49,410 nucleotides of DNA, from contig JALFUR010000014.1 of the NCBI GenBank assembly GCA_022784465.1, positions 128,645-178,054 of the forward strand, in the 5' to 3' direction. Shown here piece after piece: positions 8,678-18,940 of this stretch. The DNA comes from Christensenella sp. (GTDB lineage: Bacteria; Bacillota; Clostridia; Christensenellales; UBA3700). Within the stretch, counting starts at the first letter, position 1. Each line of letters opens with the position of its first letter. The translations under genes were made by a program, and so were the position numbers. Under the pieces are notes generated by a model. That model did no database searches. It had not been told where the DNA came from and saw nothing but the letters and a program-made list of their open reading frames with translations.

Positions 8678-9459
8678 TTATTGGAAACAAATCTTTTGAT
8701 AAAGGAACTCATATAATGGCGATTATTAACTTAACGCCTGATTCTTTTAATCCAGCTTCAAGATATAGCAAAGATGCTGTACTTGACAAAGTTGCACAAG
8801 TAATTAAAGATGGAGCTGAGGTTATCGATTTAGGAGCCCAATCAACAAGACCTGGACACATTCCTGTTTCTGAAGACGAAGAAATAGATAGATTGCTTCC
8901 TTCCCTTCAATTAATAAGAAAGAATTTTGATATTCCTATATCTGTTGATACATATTACCCTAAAGTTGCAAATGAAGCATTATACAATGGTGCTGATTTA
9001 ATAAATGATATATGGGGATTACAATATGGCGATAAAACAATGGCAAAAGTCATTGCAAAATATAATGCTGCAACATGCATAATGCACAATGCAAATTCAA
9101 ATGTTTATAACAATATGTTTGAAGATATAATCGCTTTTTTAAATAATTCACTAAAACTTGCTTTAGATGCAGGTATTGATAAAAATAAAATTTGTTTAGA
9201 TGGCGGAATTGGATTTGCAAAAGATATTGATCAAAATTGGGATTTGTTAAATAATTATGACAAATTAAATGTACTTGGATATCCCCTTTTATTAGGAACT
9301 TCACGTAAGCGTATGTTTGGCGGAAATGTTGAAGATAGATTACAAGCAACACTTGAGAGTACTAAACTTGCTACAGAAAAGAATATTTTATTTGTTAGAG
9401 TACATGATGTAAAAGAAAACTACGAGGCAATAAGACAAGTTAATGGAATCAATAATTAA
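8674..9459 (+). CDS. folP: Dihydropteroate synthase
   Basis: The 261-residue TIM-barrel enzyme condenses 6-hydroxymethyl-dihydropterin pyrophosphate with p-aminobenzoate; it is the target of sulfonamides. Motifs in order are [11 protein letters not shown] (about 15-25), [10 protein letters not shown] (about 53-62), SVDTY (about 91-95), NDIWG (about 111-115) and GTSRKRMF near the end. The usual phosphate-loop serine is kept; the common GGESTRPG reads GAQSTRPG here. It starts inside the folE stop codon and overlaps the next gene by 17 nt. Confidence 0.95.
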   Translation: MIIGNKSFDKGTHIMAIINLTPDSFNPASRYSKDAVLDKVAQVIKDGAEVIDLGAQSTRPGHIPVSEDEEIDRLLPSLQLIRKNFDIPISVDTYYPKVANEALYNGADLINDIWGLQYGDKTMAKVIAKYNAATCIMHNANSNVYNNMFEDIIAFLNNSLKLALDAGIDKNKICLDGGIGFAKDIDQNWDLLNNYDKLNVLGYPLLLGTSRKRMFGGNVEDRLQATLESTKLATEKNILFVRVHDVKENYEAIRQVNGINN

Positions 9460-10207
9460 AATAGAAAAACTAAAAGTAAATGCATGTCATGGAGTATTAG
9501 ATCAAGAAAAGATTAATCCTCAAGATTTTATATTTGATATAAATGTTTATTTTGATTTTATTGATGCAGCAAAAAAAGATGACATTAATCTTTCTATTTC
9601 TTATTGCGATATCATGCAAGATGTTATTGATTATACAAAAAACAATACTTTTAATTTAATTGAAACTTTATCATATAATCTTGCTTTATTAATATTAAAT
9701 AAGTACAGTGCAATTACTAAAATAGAATTGACTTGTTCAAAACCAAATGCTCCATATGATGCAGATTTCAAAAATGTATCAACAAACGTAACTCTTGAAT
9801 GGAAAGAAGCATATTTGTCTTTAGGTTCTAACCTTGGTAACAAGGAAGAGTATCTAAACAATGCACTTAAAGCATTAAACTCTAAAGAAATTAAATTAAT
9901 TAAATCTTCTTCTATTTTATATAACGAACCTTATGGTGGAGTTGCAGATAAAGAGTTTGCAAATATGGCTGTAAAAATTAAAACTGTTTTATCCCCTATG
10001 CAACTGCTTAAAGCAATTCACAAAATTGAATTAGATAACGGTAGAGAACGTTTAGTTCATTGGGGTAATAGAACATTAGATATTGATATCATTTTCTATG
10101 AAGGCGTTACTTTAAATACAGAAGAGTTAACTATCCCTCATAAAGATTACAAGAACAGAGATTTCGTTTTAATTCCTTTAAAAGAAATAGCCCCACATCT
10201 AATTTAA
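9443..10207 (+). CDS. folBK: Bifunctional dihydroneopterin aldolase / HPPK (FolB-FolK fusion)
   Basis: Two folate enzymes are fused in 254 residues. Residues 1 to about 119 are dihydroneopterin aldolase (KVNACHGVLDQE; SISYCDIM), which makes 6-hydroxymethyl-dihydropterin. Residues from about 123 are 6-hydroxymethyl-dihydropterin pyrophosphokinase, opening with AYLSLGSNLGNKEEYL and carrying the diagnostic WGNRTLDIDIIFYEG and IPHKDYKNRDFVLIPL. The fusion channels two consecutive steps and completes the route from GTP to dihydrofolate, apart from phosphate removal and p-aminobenzoate supply, whose genes are not in the window. No terminator follows; the next gene has a promoter of its own. Confidence 0.95.
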   Translation: MESIIKIEKLKVNACHGVLDQEKINPQDFIFDINVYFDFIDAAKKDDINLSISYCDIMQDVIDYTKNNTFNLIETLSYNLALLILNKYSAITKIELTCSKPNAPYDADFKNVSTNVTLEWKEAYLSLGSNLGNKEEYLNNALKALNSKEIKLIKSSSILYNEPYGGVADKEFANMAVKIKTVLSPMQLLKAIHKIELDNGRERLVHWGNRTLDIDIIFYEGVTLNTEELTIPHKDYKNRDFVLIPLKEIAPHLI

Positions 10208-10214
10208 TATTATT

Positions 10215-10244
10215 TGAATATTACCAACTTGTTTTAACATACTA
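10215..10244 (+). promoter_or_regulatory. Sigma-G-like (forespore) promoter of the DUF421-DUF4363 pair
   Basis: TGAATA (10215-10220), 17-nt spacer, CATACTA (10238-10244). These match the B. subtilis sigma-G consensus hexamers as I recall them. Only 5 nt separate the -10 element from the ATG. Confidence 0.55.
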
Positions 10245-10249
10245 TTGCT

Positions 10250-10948
10250 ATGTTAACTATTTTTATTCGAACAATACTTATATATCTATTTTTGATTGTA
10301 GTAATGAGACTAATGGGTAAAAAGCAATTAGGAGAGTTACAACCATTTGAGTTTGTCATAACATTAGTAGCATCAGAACTTGCGTGTATTCCACTTTCAG
10401 ACATGCAAACACCCCTATTTTATGGCTTTATACCAATTTTAACCCTTCTTTGCATGGAGATAATCGTTACAAAAATTGTTAAACACTCAATTAAAATGAG
10501 AAAAATTATAAATGGTAAACCTGTTATCGTAATAGATAAAGATGGGATAAATGTGCAAGCTATATCTAAAGTAGATATGACAATGCATGATTTACTAGAA
10601 GGCATAAGATCTCAAGGTTACTCCTCACCAAAAGAATTAGAATTTGCAATTGTTGAAACTAATGGCAATATTTCATGCTTCCCAAAAGCTGAGTATAAGC
10701 CAGCAACTGCAAAAGACGTCAATGGAGATTTATCTAATCCTCTTATTCCATACACAATAATAAGCGAAGGAAAGCTCTTAAGCGATAATTTAGACAAAAT
10801 TGATGTCTCTAAAGATTTTGTTAACACCCTACTTAAAAACAATAATTTAAGGCAAAAAGACGTTCTATTTTTAGCAATTGATGAGCAAAGCTATTATCTT
10901 CAACCTTTAAAAGGAAAATACATCGAAGGACAAAATAGTGAGGTATAA
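10250..10948 (+). CDS. DUF421 (YetF-family) membrane protein
   Basis: This 232-residue protein has about three N-terminal membrane segments and then a cytoplasmic alpha/beta domain. RLMGKKQLGELQPFEFVITL near residue 20 and the later HDLLEGIRSQGY are signatures of the DUF421/YetF family. Several B. subtilis members are made in the forespore, and a DUF421 protein encoded on a mobile spoVA element contributes to spore resistance. The biochemical function is unknown. The sigma-G-like promoter directly upstream fits a spore role. No Shine-Dalgarno sequence precedes the ATG, so translation may be leaderless. The stop codon abuts the start of the DUF4363 gene. Confidence 0.87.
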   Translation: MLTIFIRTILIYLFLIVVMRLMGKKQLGELQPFEFVITLVASELACIPLSDMQTPLFYGFIPILTLLCMEIIVTKIVKHSIKMRKIINGKPVIVIDKDGINVQAISKVDMTMHDLLEGIRSQGYSSPKELEFAIVETNGNISCFPKAEYKPATAKDVNGDLSNPLIPYTIISEGKLLSDNLDKIDVSKDFVNTLLKNNNLRQKDVLFLAIDEQSYYLQPLKGKYIEGQNSEV

Positions 10949-11329
10949 ATGAAAAAAACAATTTTTGTTATTATTTGTATATTAGTAATTATTGGCATAG
11001 GAGTTGGCGAACAAATATACGTTGACAAAACACTAAGTGAATTAACTAATAAAGTTGAAACTATATCCTCTATTCTTATAGATAAAAATTATTCGCTCGC
11101 TAAAGATCAAATAGAAGAGTTAATGCAATGGTGGTATAAAAAAAGAGACTTTCTAGAGTTTATTTGCCCTAATAATGATTTAAAAGATATAGCCAAGGAA
11201 ATTGGAGAATTGTATGGGTCAACATTAATTGAATCTGATGATGATCCTTTTATTAGATGCCAAGTTATTATTGAATTAACAAAAAATTCTAAAGATTTAT
11301 TAGATTTTAAATGGAAAAATATTTTTTAG
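10949..11329 (+). CDS. DUF4363 family protein
   Basis: This 126-residue protein has one N-terminal membrane segment (about residues 4-20) that may be an uncleaved signal anchor, followed by an amphipathic helical domain with LMQWWYKKRDFLEF near residues 54-67. It resembles DUF4363, a short clostridial family usually encoded directly after a DUF421 gene, as here. The function is unknown; the pairing suggests a joint membrane complex. The 3' end overlaps the convergent uvrA gene by 4 nt, and I see no terminator, so read-through antisense to uvrA is possible. Confidence 0.75.
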   Translation: MKKTIFVIICILVIIGIGVGEQIYVDKTLSELTNKVETISSILIDKNYSLAKDQIEELMQWWYKKRDFLEFICPNNDLKDIAKEIGELYGSTLIESDDDPFIRCQVIIELTKNSKDLLDFKWKNIF

Positions 11330-14142
11330 TTCATATTCAATAATCTCTTAAGATATTGTCCTGTATAACTATCCTTGCATAGAGCAACTTCCTCTGGAGT
11401 GCCACACGCAATTACTTGTCCACCTTTATCTCCGCCTTCTGGACCTAAATCTATAATGTGGTCAGAAATCTTTATAACATCCAAATTGTGTTCTATTACA
11501 AGAACTGTATTTCCTTGTTGAACAAATCTTTGCAAAATATTAATTAATCTTTCCACGTCAGCAGAATGAAGTCCTGTAGTTGGCTCGTCTAAGATATATA
11601 AAGTTTTTCCTGTGCTTCGTTTAGATAGTTCAGTTGCAAGTTTAACTCTTTGTGCTTCTCCGCCAGATAAAGTTGTTGATGATTGTCCAAGTTTAATATA
11701 ACCTAATCCAACTTCCTCAAGAGTCTTTATCTTGTTATATACTTGAGGAATATTTTTAAAGAATTCACATGCCTCATCAACAGTCATATCTAGAACGTCA
11801 TAAATACTTTTACCTTTATATTTAACTTCTAGTGTTTCTCTATTATATCTTTTTCCATGACAAACTTCACATGGAACAAAAACATCAGATAAAAAGTTCA
11901 TTTCAATCTTTATTATGCCATCACCTTGACAATTTTCACATCTACCGCCAGGTATATTAAAAGAAAATCTACCCGGCTTATATCCACGAGCTTGAGCATC
12001 AGGTGTTAAAGCAAATAAATCTCTTATTGCAGAAAATACACCCGTATAGGTAGCCGGATTTGATCGTGGCGTTTTTCCTATAGGTTGTTGATCTATATCT
12101 ATTACTTTGTCAATATTTTCTATTCCCTCTATATTTAATAAATCAAATTCTTTATATGAATCTTTATTTAGTGCATTCATAATTGCTGGATATAAAACTT
12201 GATTCACTAAGCTACTCTTTCCAGAGCCAGAAACACCTGTTACGCTAATGAACTTTCCAAGAGGAAATGTAACATCAATATTTTTTAAATTGTTCTTTTT
12301 AGCGCCATATATCTTTAAGAACTTGCCATTACCATCTCGTCTACACAATGGAATAGTTACACCACGTTTTCCACTTAAATATTGACCTGTAATGGATTTT
12401 TCACATTTAATTATGTCTTCCGCTTTTCCTTCAGCTACAACTTCTCCGCCATGGACTCCCGCACCTGGACCTATATCTACAATCCAATCTGCTCTTCTCA
12501 TTGTGTCTTCATCGTGCTCGACAATTATTAACGTATTGCCCAAATCTCTTAAGTTTTCTAAGGAGTTTAATAGCTTATCGTTATCTTTTTGATGTAGTCC
12601 AATACTTGGCTCATCAAGAATATATAAAACTCCAGTTAGTCCACTTCCAATTTGTGTAGCAAGTCTTATTCTTTGACTCTCTCCTCCAGATAAAGTACTT
12701 GAAGGTCTAGACAATGTTAAATAACTTAGTCCAACATTTACCAAGAAGTTTAATCTTGACTTTATTTCTTTTAAAATCTGATTTGAAATAATTTCTTCTT
12801 TTTTAGAAAGTTGCATTGTATTAAAGAAGTTTAAACACTCATCAATTGACATAGAAGAAACATCATAAATTGATTTGCCTTTAATTGTTACAGATAAAGA
12901 TTCTTTTTTTAGTCTTTTTCCCCCGCAGACTTTACAATTCACTACCTTCATATATTTTTCTAATTCATTTTTTATATATTCTGATGTAGTTTCCTTGTAT
13001 CTTCTCATTAAATTGTTAATAACGCCTTCGTGCTTTCTAGTAATGTATCCAGACAATTTTTCTGACTTATATTCCATATCCAGTTTTTCATTTGTTCCAT
13101 ACAATAAAATATCTTGAACTTTCTTAGATAAGTTCTTTATTGGTACATCAAGTGAAAAATTATATTTATCTGCTAGCGCTCTAAAAATAGATGAAGAGAT
13201 GTTACAATAATCCATGTTCCATCCAGAAACATCTAATGCGCCTTGTCTAATACTCTTATCCCATTTTACAACTTTATTTACATCTATCTCATTTGAAAAA
13301 CCTAATCCGCTACAACATGGACAAGCTCCATATGGGCTATTAAAAGAAAACATTCTTGGAGATAATTCTTCAATAGATATATCGCAATCTGGGCAGGAAT
13401 AATGTGTACTTAATAAAGAGATTTCTCCATTTACATCTATCTCAACAAGTCCATCTGCTAATTTCAATGCGTTCTCAAGAGAATCGGATAATCTTCTTTG
13501 TATACCATCTTTAACAATCAACCTGTCAATAACAATACTTATACTGTGTCTTATATTTTTATCTAAAGGAATTTCCTCATCTAGAGTATAATCCACACCA
13601 TCAACAATTACCCTCATATATCCATGTTTTTTATATGAATCCAATTGTTGTTTATATTCACCTTTTCTTCCTCTAACTACAGGAGCAAGAATTCTTATTT
13701 TTGTTCCCTCTGGATATGAAAGCACTTTATCTGCAATCTGATCTACAGATTGTTGCTTTATTTCTCTTCCGCAATTTGGACAATGAGGAACACCCATACG
13801 AGCAAAAAGCAATCTTAGATGATCATAAATCTCTGTAACTGTTCCTACTGTTGATCTTGGATTTTTTGAAGTAGTTTTTTGATCAATAGAAATTGCAGGA
13901 GATAATCCATCAATAGAATCTACATCTGGCTTATCCATTATGCCTAAAAATTGTCTAGCATAAGAAGATAAGGATTCTATATACCTTCTTTGACCTTCTG
14001 CAAAAATCGTATCAAAAGCAAGCGATGATTTACCAGAACCAGATAAACCCGTAAACACTACCATCTTATCTCTTGGTATGGTTAGATTAATATTTTTTAA
14101 GTTATTTACTCTTGCACCTTTTATAATAATTTCGTTATTCAT
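11326..14142 (-). CDS. uvrA: Excinuclease ABC subunit A
   Basis: The 938-residue DNA-damage sensor works with UvrB and UvrC in nucleotide excision repair. It has two ABC ATPase modules: Walker A GLSGSGKS at residues 32-39 with signature [15 protein letters not shown] and Walker [13 protein letters not shown] in the first, and [23 protein letters not shown] and [12 protein letters not shown] in the second. Zinc-finger cysteines are visible in [12 protein letters not shown]...CPCC and CENCQGDG...[10 protein letters not shown]. Full length and intact. It overlaps the end of uvrB by 8 nt, so the two are co-transcribed from the promoter before uvrB. Confidence 0.98.
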   Translation of the reverse strand: MNNEIIIKGARVNNLKNINLTIPRDKMVVFTGLSGSGKSSLAFDTIFAEGQRRYIESLSSYARQFLGIMDKPDVDSIDGLSPAISIDQKTTSKNPRSTVGTVTEIYDHLRLLFARMGVPHCPNCGREIKQQSVDQIADKVLSYPEGTKIRILAPVVRGRKGEYKQQLDSYKKHGYMRVIVDGVDYTLDEEIPLDKNIRHSISIVIDRLIVKDGIQRRLSDSLENALKLADGLVEIDVNGEISLLSTHYSCPDCDISIEELSPRMFSFNSPYGACPCCSGLGFSNEIDVNKVVKWDKSIRQGALDVSGWNMDYCNISSSIFRALADKYNFSLDVPIKNLSKKVQDILLYGTNEKLDMEYKSEKLSGYITRKHEGVINNLMRRYKETTSEYIKNELEKYMKVVNCKVCGGKRLKKESLSVTIKGKSIYDVSSMSIDECLNFFNTMQLSKKEEIISNQILKEIKSRLNFLVNVGLSYLTLSRPSSTLSGGESQRIRLATQIGSGLTGVLYILDEPSIGLHQKDNDKLLNSLENLRDLGNTLIIVEHDEDTMRRADWIVDIGPGAGVHGGEVVAEGKAEDIIKCEKSITGQYLSGKRGVTIPLCRRDGNGKFLKIYGAKKNNLKNIDVTFPLGKFISVTGVSGSGKSSLVNQVLYPAIMNALNKDSYKEFDLLNIEGIENIDKVIDIDQQPIGKTPRSNPATYTGVFSAIRDLFALTPDAQARGYKPGRFSFNIPGGRCENCQGDGIIKIEMNFLSDVFVPCEVCHGKRYNRETLEVKYKGKSIYDVLDMTVDEACEFFKNIPQVYNKIKTLEEVGLGYIKLGQSSTTLSGGEAQRVKLATELSKRSTGKTLYILDEPTTGLHSADVERLINILQRFVQQGNTVLVIEHNLDVIKISDHIIDLGPEGGDKGGQVIACGTPEEVALCKDSYTGQYLKRLLNMN

Positions 14143-16096
14143 CGCTACCCTTCATTATCTCTTTTAATTTACTTATTTCTTCTCTGTAATGCAATGCAAG
14201 TTCAAAGTTCAAATTAGAAGCTGCGAGTCTCATTGCATTGTTTAATCTTTCTAATTCTCTTAGATATTCTTTTCTTGTAACTTTATTTCCATCTCCAACG
14301 ACTTTCTTAGAAATCTCAATTGTATTTACTACCTCTTTAATAATAGTCTTTGGAACAATGTTATGCTCAATGTTATATTTTTGCTGTATTTGTCTTCTTC
14401 TATTCGTTTCATCAATAGCACGTTTCATACTATCTGTAATTACATCTGCATACATTATTACTTTAGCTTCGCTATTTCTAGCTGCTCTACCAATTGTTTG
14501 AATAAGTGCTGATTCGCTTCTTAAGAATCCTTCTTTATCTGCATCTAAGATAGCAACTAGTGTAACCTCTGGCAAGTCTAAACCTTCTCTTAATAAGTTA
14601 ATACCAACAAGAACATCAAATTCTCCCTTTCTTAATCCTGAGATTATTTCTATTCTCTCTAAAGTGTCTATATCCGAATGCATATATTTAACTTTAAAAT
14701 GCTTTTCTTTTAGATAATCAGTTAAACTCTCTGCCATCTTCTTGGTCAAAGTTGTTATTAGAACTCTTCCTTTCTTTTCCAATTGCAAATTGATATTAGA
14801 AATTAAATCATCAATTTGTCCATCAATAGGATGAACCTCTACCTCTGGATCTAATAGACCTGTTGGACGAATAACTTGTTCAACAACTTGTCCAGCTTGC
14901 TCTAGTTCATATTTTCCTGGTGTTGCAGATACACATATAATTTGTTTTATTTTTTGATCAAACTCTTCAAATTTCAATGGTCTGTTATCATAAGCTGATG
15001 GCAAGCGGAAACCATAATTAACCAAATTGGTTTTACGCGCTAAATCTCCCCTATACATTGCATGTATTTGAGGAAGTGTCATATGCGATTCATCTACAAG
15101 AACCAGAAAATCATCTGGGAAGAAATCCATAAGAGTATACGGAGCCTCTCCAGGGGATCTGCCATCAAAATATCTTGAGTAGTTTTCTATTCCGCTACAA
15201 TAACCAATCTCTTTAATCATTTCTATATCGTAGCTTACTCTTTCTGCAATTCTTTGAGCCTCTATTAGTTTTCCCGCATTTGCAAATTCTGTTTTTTGAA
15301 TTACCATGTCATCATGAATTCTTTGAAGTGCTTCATCTCTCTTTTCTTTTTGAACAACATAATGGCTTGCTGGGAAAATATTGGCATGCTTTACCTTTAA
15401 TAACACTTGTCCTGTAGTAGGATCAAATTCTTTAATAGACTCTATTTCATCACCGAAAAATTCAATACGTATAGCCTTATCTTTGTATTCAACAGGATAA
15501 ATATCTAATATATCTCCATTGACTCTAAAGGTTGCTCTTTCAAAATCTAAACCTGCTCTTTCATATTGAAGTTCTACTAATTCATCTATTAATTTGTCTC
15601 TATCTTTTTCCTGTCCTTCTCTTAAAGAAATGGCCATAGAAAAATATTCAAGCGGAGCTCCAAGTCCATATATACATGAAACTGAAGCAACAATAATTAC
15701 ATCTCTTGATTCACATAAAGCAGATGTTGCTGAGTTTCTCAATCTATCTATTTCATCGTTTAAAGATAAATCCTTTTCTATATAAGTGTCTGTCGTTGGA
15801 ATATACGCTTCTGGTTGATAATAATCATAATATGATACAAAATACTCTACTCTATTATTTGGGAAAAATTCTCTAAACTCATTACAAAGTTGCGCAGCAA
15901 GAGTTTTATTATGAGCTATAACTAATGTTGGACGTTGGACTTTTTGAATAATATTTGCCATAGTAAAGGTTTTACCAGACCCTGTTACGCCTAGTAAAAC
16001 TTGTGTTCTCAATCCATCATCAAGCCCTTGTACTAATTTTTCAATAGCCTGATTCTGATCTCCGCATGGTTTAAACTTTGAATGTAATTCAAACAT
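14135..16096 (-). CDS. uvrB: Excinuclease ABC subunit B
   Basis: The 653-residue helicase-like subunit receives damaged DNA from UvrA and recruits UvrC. Walker A GVTGSGKT lies at residues 36-43, the damage-probing beta-hairpin region at [12 protein letters not shown], helicase motifs at [10 protein letters not shown] and QTIGRAARN, and a C-terminal UVR domain ends the protein. I chose the ATG at 16096 ([10 protein letters not shown]) because AGAGGA stands 6 nt before it and UvrB proteins start this way; the frame remains open to 16147 without a ribosome site. A promoter at 16119-16147 with an overlapping LexA-like palindrome precedes it. Confidence 0.97.
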   Translation of the reverse strand: MFELHSKFKPCGDQNQAIEKLVQGLDDGLRTQVLLGVTGSGKTFTMANIIQKVQRPTLVIAHNKTLAAQLCNEFREFFPNNRVEYFVSYYDYYQPEAYIPTTDTYIEKDLSLNDEIDRLRNSATSALCESRDVIIVASVSCIYGLGAPLEYFSMAISLREGQEKDRDKLIDELVELQYERAGLDFERATFRVNGDILDIYPVEYKDKAIRIEFFGDEIESIKEFDPTTGQVLLKVKHANIFPASHYVVQKEKRDEALQRIHDDMVIQKTEFANAGKLIEAQRIAERVSYDIEMIKEIGYCSGIENYSRYFDGRSPGEAPYTLMDFFPDDFLVLVDESHMTLPQIHAMYRGDLARKTNLVNYGFRLPSAYDNRPLKFEEFDQKIKQIICVSATPGKYELEQAGQVVEQVIRPTGLLDPEVEVHPIDGQIDDLISNINLQLEKKGRVLITTLTKKMAESLTDYLKEKHFKVKYMHSDIDTLERIEIISGLRKGEFDVLVGINLLREGLDLPEVTLVAILDADKEGFLRSESALIQTIGRAARNSEAKVIMYADVITDSMKRAIDETNRRRQIQQKYNIEHNIVPKTIIKEVVNTIEISKKVVGDGNKVTRKEYLRELERLNNAMRLAASNLNFELALHYREEISKLKEIMKGSDE

Positions 16097-16118
16097 CTTG
16101 TCCTCTATCAATAATTGT

Positions 16119-16147
16119 ATATTATCATACAAAAATCCAAATATCAA
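16119..16147 (-). promoter_or_regulatory. Promoter of uvrBA
   Basis: TTGATA (16142-16147), 17-nt spacer, TAATAT (16119-16124) on the minus strand. The predicted start near 16112 leaves a 16-nt leader containing the ribosome site. Confidence 0.55.
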
Positions 16148-16157
16148 ACATTTGTTT
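16146..16157. promoter_or_regulatory. lexA box: Possible LexA (SOS) operator
   Basis: AAACATTTGTTT is an almost symmetric half-site pair that keeps the AAC-N4-GTT core of the Gram-positive LexA box (GAAC-N4-GTTC) but lacks both outer bases. It overlaps the uvrB -35 hexamer, where a repressor would act, and uvrB is a common SOS gene. Confidence 0.35.
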
Positions 16158-16171
16158 TAAAATTATTTTAA

Positions 16172-16807
16172 TTATGAAAAAACATCATCAACGTTAGTAT
16201 TTTCACTATTGTTTAAATTGCTCAAGTACGCCTTAATTGACTTATATTTAGTAGCATTGTAAAGCTCTTGATCAAATACTCTACTTTTTGCAGCAGCAAT
16301 CAATTTGTTGGCAGATAAAACTTGAGGTGCAAACATTGGATGATTAATACTTTCTAGTCTAGTTAATAATAATTCTGCTTTATCAATATTCCCTTCTATT
16401 ACGTTTAAAACTAATAGTGGATATAAATACTTTTTATTTCTTTCTGTAATTTTAGATTGATAAAGCATAGCTTTAGATTCCTCAACTCTATTTTCAATTA
16501 AGTATAGTAAAAACAAGTTCTCTCTACATCTATTAACTGTTGATTGAGCAAAGGATTTTTTTAAAGTTTGTTCAAATACACTTATAATATGTTCAATATC
16601 TTCTGGATTGCCTGAAAGCTTGTTATTTAATTTAATTAATTCAATGATAGATAGAATTAAATACGCAACTGTGTATACAATCCAAACTATTCTCATTACA
16701 TTAAAAAATTCAACAATCCCTGATATTTCTTTTAAGACAATAGCGATAACAATAGTAATTGTTAAAGCCCACCAAAGGATTAATACAATTCCACTTTTTT
16801 TAGTCAT
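16172..16807 (-). CDS. Unrecognised membrane protein with helical cytoplasmic domain
   Basis: I do not recognise this 211-residue protein. Two hydrophobic segments lie at about residues 6-26 and 38-57, followed by a helical soluble part (about 70-195) whose pattern (LFLLYLIENRVEESKAMLYQ; LLVLNVIEGNIDKAELLLTRL) resembles tetratricopeptide-like helical pairs. It is the last gene of a group behind hom: only 2 nt separate it from the gene before it, and that group consists of small membrane-anchored proteins. It might scaffold a complex with them; no function can be assigned. Confidence 0.7.
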   Translation of the reverse strand: MTKKSGIVLILWWALTITIVIAIVLKEISGIVEFFNVMRIVWIVYTVAYLILSIIELIKLNNKLSGNPEDIEHIISVFEQTLKKSFAQSTVNRCRENLFLLYLIENRVEESKAMLYQSKITERNKKYLYPLLVLNVIEGNIDKAELLLTRLESINHPMFAPQVLSANKLIAAAKSRVFDQELYNATKYKSIKAYLSNLNNSENTNVDDVFS

Positions 16808-16809
16808 TT

Positions 16810-17172
16810 TTATCCAAATATAGCTTCTAAAATTCTCTTTAATAAAAAGGCAACAATAACACCGGAAACAGTCAAAATAACTTTCATATAAATTGCTCTT
16901 TTTTCTGCAGCAATTTGTCTAGAAAAATCATATCCTGCTTGTTTTAAAGTTATGCAATAATATTTATCTCCGTGCTTTTGCGTTTCAATCATTTCAAAAT
17001 ATCCTTCATTAGATAAGGACTTCATGGCAGGATCAAGTTCTTCACTCTTAAACTCTATTTTATATGGAATGCCAGCCAATAAGTCTATTTGACTTACTAA
17101 ACATACCCCATCTTTTTCTATGGCCTTAGAGTAAATTACTTTCATTAATGCTTTTGTTTTTCTGTTAAGCAT
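16810..17172 (-). CDS. Winged-helix-like protein with C-terminal membrane anchor (second copy)
   Basis: The 120-residue protein has a soluble N-terminal domain whose helix-helix-hairpin order (SQIDLLAGI, ELDPAMKSLSNEGYFEMIE, KYYCITLKQAGYDF) looks like a winged helix, then one membrane helix at about 95-112. The preceding gene encodes a protein of the same layout, so the two look like diverged paralogues, though I see little direct identity. The topology would hold the domain at the inner face of the membrane. It has no recognised family. It lies 7 nt after its neighbour in the hom operon. Confidence 0.65.
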   Translation of the reverse strand: MLNRKTKALMKVIYSKAIEKDGVCLVSQIDLLAGIPYKIEFKSEELDPAMKSLSNEGYFEMIETQKHGDKYYCITLKQAGYDFSRQIAAEKRAIYMKVILTVSGVIVAFLLKRILEAIFG

Positions 17173-17179
17173 AACCCAC

Positions 17180-17656
17180 CTAAATTAGTTTTATTATTTC
17201 TATTATAGCATAAAGCAATGCCCCGCCGACAATACCGCCTAAAAACCCAATAAAGAAATTTTTAGCCTTCGATGAGACAGAACTATTTTTCTTCGTTATA
17301 TTATCTAGTGCAACTTGTGTTGTTGGCATAACAAAAGTAGCATGACCACTTTCGTCCGTTTTCACCATTGTCTCTTTTATGTTATCTTTTTTTGAAAGAG
17401 CTTCTAACTCTTGTGTCAACACAAGAGCTTTATCTGTCATAGAAAAGCATACCTCTTCATCATCTTTATACTTTACTATTAAACAGCCATTTAATCTTAT
17501 TTCTTCAAATATATTTTTGCATTCCTCTTTGCTACAAGATTTTTCCTCATTGCTCAAAAGCGCAGCAATATCTTCCCAAGAATATATCACAAAACTTGTG
17601 TTAGATATTTGCTTAGATAAAGCTATAGTTAAATCTGTAGCAATTTGTGAAAGCAT
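17180..17656 (-). CDS. Winged-helix-like protein with C-terminal membrane anchor (first copy)
   Basis: The 158-residue protein has an N-terminal domain (about 1-85) of winged-helix-like order, ending in VCFSMTDKALVLTQEL, a flexible linker (about 90-130, rich in Ser, Thr and Lys), and one glycine-rich membrane helix at 134-157 (FLGGIVGGALLYAIIEII). Its ATG overlaps the hom stop codon in TAATG, implying coupled translation with homoserine dehydrogenase. The function is unknown. Compared with the downstream paralogue it has a longer linker. Confidence 0.65.
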   Translation of the reverse strand: MLSQIATDLTIALSKQISNTSFVIYSWEDIAALLSNEEKSCSKEECKNIFEEIRLNGCLIVKYKDDEEVCFSMTDKALVLTQELEALSKKDNIKETMVKTDESGHATFVMPTTQVALDNITKKNSSVSSKAKNFFIGFLGGIVGGALLYAIIEIIKLI

Positions 17657-18927
17657 TATTGTTCTACCCTTATTACGTTTTCTACTTTAATAATATTTTG
17701 TAGTTTTGAAATTTCCTCAATTGCCTTGTTCATAGCATTTTCATGTGTCTTTTGTGTAACAAAGATAATTGGAACTATTTCACTATTTTTATTTTGTCTA
17801 ATTTGAGAAACAGAAATCTTATTGTTCTTCAATACTGTTGTTACATCAGCAAGAACACCAGGAACATCGTGAACTGTTAATCTTACATAATATTCACTTT
17901 CAAAATCTTTAATAAGTTCTTCTTCTGTCATATTGTTGAACATTTCGCTATATCTAGCATGCTCTACTTGTCTAGCACAATATACAATATCTGAAACAAT
18001 TGCACTTCCTGTTGGTAAGTCGCCAGCGCCTCTTCCATAAATCATGATATCTCCAACAGCATCTCCTACAACGAAAACAGCATTGAATGAATTGCTAACT
18101 GATGCAAGTGGATGAGATTTTGGTAAGAATACAGGATGAACTCTTGCTTCAATCTTTCCATTCTTTTGTTTAGCTATAGCTAACAATTTAACAATATAAC
18201 CAAGTTCCTTACCAATAGCTATATCTTCTGCTGTTATTTTTGTGATTCCCTCTCTATAGATCAAATCAACTGGCAATCTCTTATTAAATGCTAAAGAAGA
18301 TAAAATAGACAATTTATATGAAGAATCATATCCTTCTACATCGGCAACAGGATTTGCTTCTGCATATCCTAAAGCTTGAGCATCTTTTAATACTTCAGAA
18401 TAATCAGCATTTTCTTCTGTCATTCTTGTTAAAATGTAGTTTGTTGTACCATTAATAATTGCCTTAATTTCAAGTATATTGTTGGCTTGCATTGCTGTAG
18501 TCATAGTTCTAATTATTGGCATTCCACCACCAGTTGTTGCTTCATAATACAATCCAGCTCCTGTTTTTTGAGCTGCTGCTTCTAACTCTGGCCAGAATTT
18601 TGCAAACATTTCTTTGTTAGATGTTACAATACTCTTTCCAGCCTCTAATGATTTAACTAAGAATGTTCTAGCTGGTTCAGTTCCACCCATACATTCAACT
18701 ACTATATCTACATTTGGATTTTGAGTAATTTCATCAATACTGCTTGCTAAAATATTCAAATCTAGTCCAAGATTTGTTACTCTTTCAGGAATTCTATCTA
18801 AAACTGCTGTAATATCAATATCTACTCCATATTCTTCTTTAATAGCTTGTTTTCTATTAATTAGAATTCTTGCAGTACCTCCGCCTACAACTCCTAAGCC
18901 CAAAATAGCTACACCAACTTTTCTCAT
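17656..18927 (-). CDS. hom: Homoserine dehydrogenase
   Basis: The 423-residue enzyme reduces aspartate semialdehyde to homoserine, the branch point to threonine and methionine. It has a nucleotide-binding loop GLGVVGGG at about residues 10-17, TSNKEMF near 103, the family block AEANPVADVEGYDSSYKLSIL near 195-215, and a C-terminal ACT domain (YYVRLTVHDVPGVLADV from about 344) that normally mediates allosteric feedback. The length fits the ACT-containing bacterial form. GGAG precedes the ATG. It lies 13 nt after coaX and its stop overlaps the next gene, so it is in the middle of an operon. Why coaX and hom are joined is unclear; both pathways draw on aspartate. Confidence 0.96.
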   Translation of the reverse strand: MRKVGVAILGLGVVGGGTARILINRKQAIKEEYGVDIDITAVLDRIPERVTNLGLDLNILASSIDEITQNPNVDIVVECMGGTEPARTFLVKSLEAGKSIVTSNKEMFAKFWPELEAAAQKTGAGLYYEATTGGGMPIIRTMTTAMQANNILEIKAIINGTTNYILTRMTEENADYSEVLKDAQALGYAEANPVADVEGYDSSYKLSILSSLAFNKRLPVDLIYREGITKITAEDIAIGKELGYIVKLLAIAKQKNGKIEARVHPVFLPKSHPLASVSNSFNAVFVVGDAVGDIMIYGRGAGDLPTGSAIVSDIVYCARQVEHARYSEMFNNMTEEELIKDFESEYYVRLTVHDVPGVLADVTTVLKNNKISVSQIRQNKNSEIVPIIFVTQKTHENAMNKAIEEISKLQNIIKVENVIRVEQ

Positions 18928-18940
18928 TTTTATATCTCCT

